Source of the DNA: Lucifuga dentata
Taxonomy: Eukaryota > Chordata > Actinopteri > Ophidiiformes > Bythitidae
Assembly (NCBI GenBank): GCA_014773175.1
Contig: VXCM01000497.1
Location: 1 to 64,000 of the forward strand
DNA: 64,000 nt
Direction: 5' to 3'
Every line of letters starts with the position of its first letter. Within the stretch, counting starts at the first letter, position 1. The notes beneath the pieces were generated by a model. The model ran no database searches. It had not been told where the DNA came from and saw only the letters and a list, made by a program, of their open reading frames with translations. Positions 62,177 to 64,000 of this stretch are shown here, piece after piece. The translations under genes were made by a program, and so were the position numbers.

Positions 62177-62879
62177 TTAATGAAGTACTTTAACGTTTTT
62201 GTATAATGTAGTATACAATACAAAAAATACCCAGTAAGACTTGGATTGTGGATCACCACCGATCCATGATCCATGTTCCCCTACACTAGAGTCAAACTCT
62301 ATCTCCTCCATCATCATGCTAAAACACTCACGGATGGCATCACACACTCTTTGTTTCAGAGGGACGACTTTCAAATTCAACATCAAACCCTCTAATCCTA
62401 ATTCCAAACTAATCTGTGTTGTATAAACTCTTGTTAAAATGGCTGCCAAGCCCTGAAATCCTGTCAGAGTCTGATGTTGATGAGAAGAGCTGCAGCACTG
62501 TCTCTTGGCAACCAAACCTCTCAAGGTGAGTGATGTTTCTAATGAATATGTCCTTTTATGTGTGAATCACACACACCACAATATACCGACAACAAGCATG
62601 ATGATGTAATAGTCCAATTAGTTTTAAAAGCATTAGCAAATGCAGTGAAAGTGCTCTCAGCAGCCGTGAATAAACATTTAAAAACAGCTTCCTGTGATTG
62701 GGATAAACTGCTGTTTGTTGTCACCATCTCAAGGCTCAATGGTAAAGAACTGGATATGTTAATGAAATGAATAAGGTATAACATCTTTGTATTTTTTCAA
62801 GGACAGAGCATGCAGGAAGTCCCAACATTTTTTTCATTGGTTGTAAAGCATAATCTCTGATCATATTTCACAATTAAAA

Positions 62880-63460
62880 GTCGCTGAGAGAAGTCATACC
62901 ATCATCACCAAGGCCCAGCAGTCATCTGAATTAGCTTTTTTTTTTTATCTATGTAAAGCCAGACTGTTACCATCATTACCTTGAAATCAGATGTGTAAAA
63001 GATGATTTATATTTCAAATTCACTCTACAGCTGTATTGCAGACATCATCTTCTTCTTAATCTGCATGAAAAACTGTCAAAAAAATATCAAAATCAGGTTT
63101 ATTTTGATAAATCAGCATCATCTCAGCTACACATTGGTGGCAGTTACATGTCTGTAGACTTGTTGAACATATATTGTATTATAATCCATCAGATCTACAT
63201 CAATATCTGGATCTGATCCTGTTGATAGTCCATCATAGGATATACCTGTACATGCAGGATTTTTAAAATTAAGATTGGTGTCTTAGTTTTTGACAAAATG
63301 TAGACAAATGCCCCATCTATGTTAACAGCAGATTAAGATTTCCTCTCTGACCCCAGCACCACCTGTCTATAAAATTTCATCATCTTACTTTTTGAGATAT
63401 CCTGCTAACAAGCAGACAAACAGAAACACCAGTGTTTTTGTTGGCGGAAATGAGAAACAT
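62880..63460. repeat. Dispersed LINE-like 3' remnant
   Basis: The first half matches 49608-49800. The second half has TAAAATTTCATCATCTTACT, then TTTTTGAGATATCCTGCTAA and CAAGCAGACAAACAG, the pattern of a well-known fish/invertebrate RTE-like 3' tail, followed by a GTTGGCGGAAATGA box. No coding capacity. Family assignment is from memory of such tails. Confidence 0.5.
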
Positions 63461-64000
63461 TGAATTAAAAAGCCTTTGTACCCCAGGGCCCATTACTTTA
63501 TATTTTGAAGAATTTCGAAGGAGACAAACCTCAGCTGAGGAAATTAAACACATTTCCTGAACATAACAACTCATATGATGCCTTGAGATCATTTGGTAAT
63601 TCAATATCTAGCGCTGCCATTGTGAGAGAAACATCCATGGGTTATCCTACAAAGCTGAAGAAAATGGAAAGATGTGGCAGGTCCTAATCTTGAACCAGTT
63701 CTCACCTTTCACACTACCATGTTTTATTGCAGAGATGTACAACATAAAGGTGTATCCATTCAACAAATTCATATTAATAAACGTTTCTGATCAAATATGA
63801 ATACCTCATCACAACTTATATTTGGACACACCACATTTTGCCTGAATTTTTTGGAAACCTTTGCAACAGCCAACAAAGTGGAAGACAGAAAATTGGTAAT
63901 TATGAGGCTTTTCTTTAGGTTCCATGTTTGCATCATCCTCCACTGTTTAAATATCATCAGTCTGCTAAATTCAGATTTCCTTCAGTTATTGATTAGAAAG

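Overview
The window looks like a stretch of a teleost fish chromosome. It is AT-rich, intron-rich and gene-poor. It carries (CA)n, (GATA)n and (TA)n microsatellites and a typical fish set of decayed transposons: a Penelope-like element with a GIY-YIG tail, RTE/Rex- and L2-type LINEs, mariner, hAT and several short inverted-repeat elements. It also holds a vertebrate class B receptor gene. The sequence is a draft assembly: about 15 single Ns and one 76-N gap, and four of the single Ns sit between two identical copies of about 64 bp.

The one gene that can be fully resolved is on the minus strand at 60837..48849. It is a calcitonin-receptor-like (CALCRL/CRLR family) class B GPCR with 12 coding exons. 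All splice sites are GT-AG, the phases agree from exon to exon, and the product is 503 residues. Its introns contain two copies of a TTAA-flanked inverted-repeat element, a Penelope-like fragment, an RTE-type LINE tail and many microsatellites. A GPCR of this family normally works with a RAMP partner as a receptor for CGRP or adrenomedullin-type peptides. That role is inferred from the family, not visible here.

Downstream of calcrl, still on the minus strand, 48231..47578 holds two exon-like pieces with good splice sites, an AATAAA and an apparent one-base frame break. They are probably the 3' end of an unidentified gene or a broken duplicate. A nuclear tRNA-Gln(TTG) gene lies at 46559..46630.

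At 30.5-29.0 kb there is a promoter-like region with GC box, CCAAT, E-box and CRE-like motifs. It has two probable 5' exons of an unidentified minus-strand gene, and a short ORF of 73 codons runs across the splice. Its further exons could not be found, and most of 1-29 kb may be its long introns or intergenic DNA.

The remainder (1-29 kb, 31-46 kb, 61-64 kb) is non-coding as far as can be read. It holds low-complexity tracts, a duplicated purine-rich block, TE remnants and simple repeats. No CRISPR, operon or prokaryotic feature is present.
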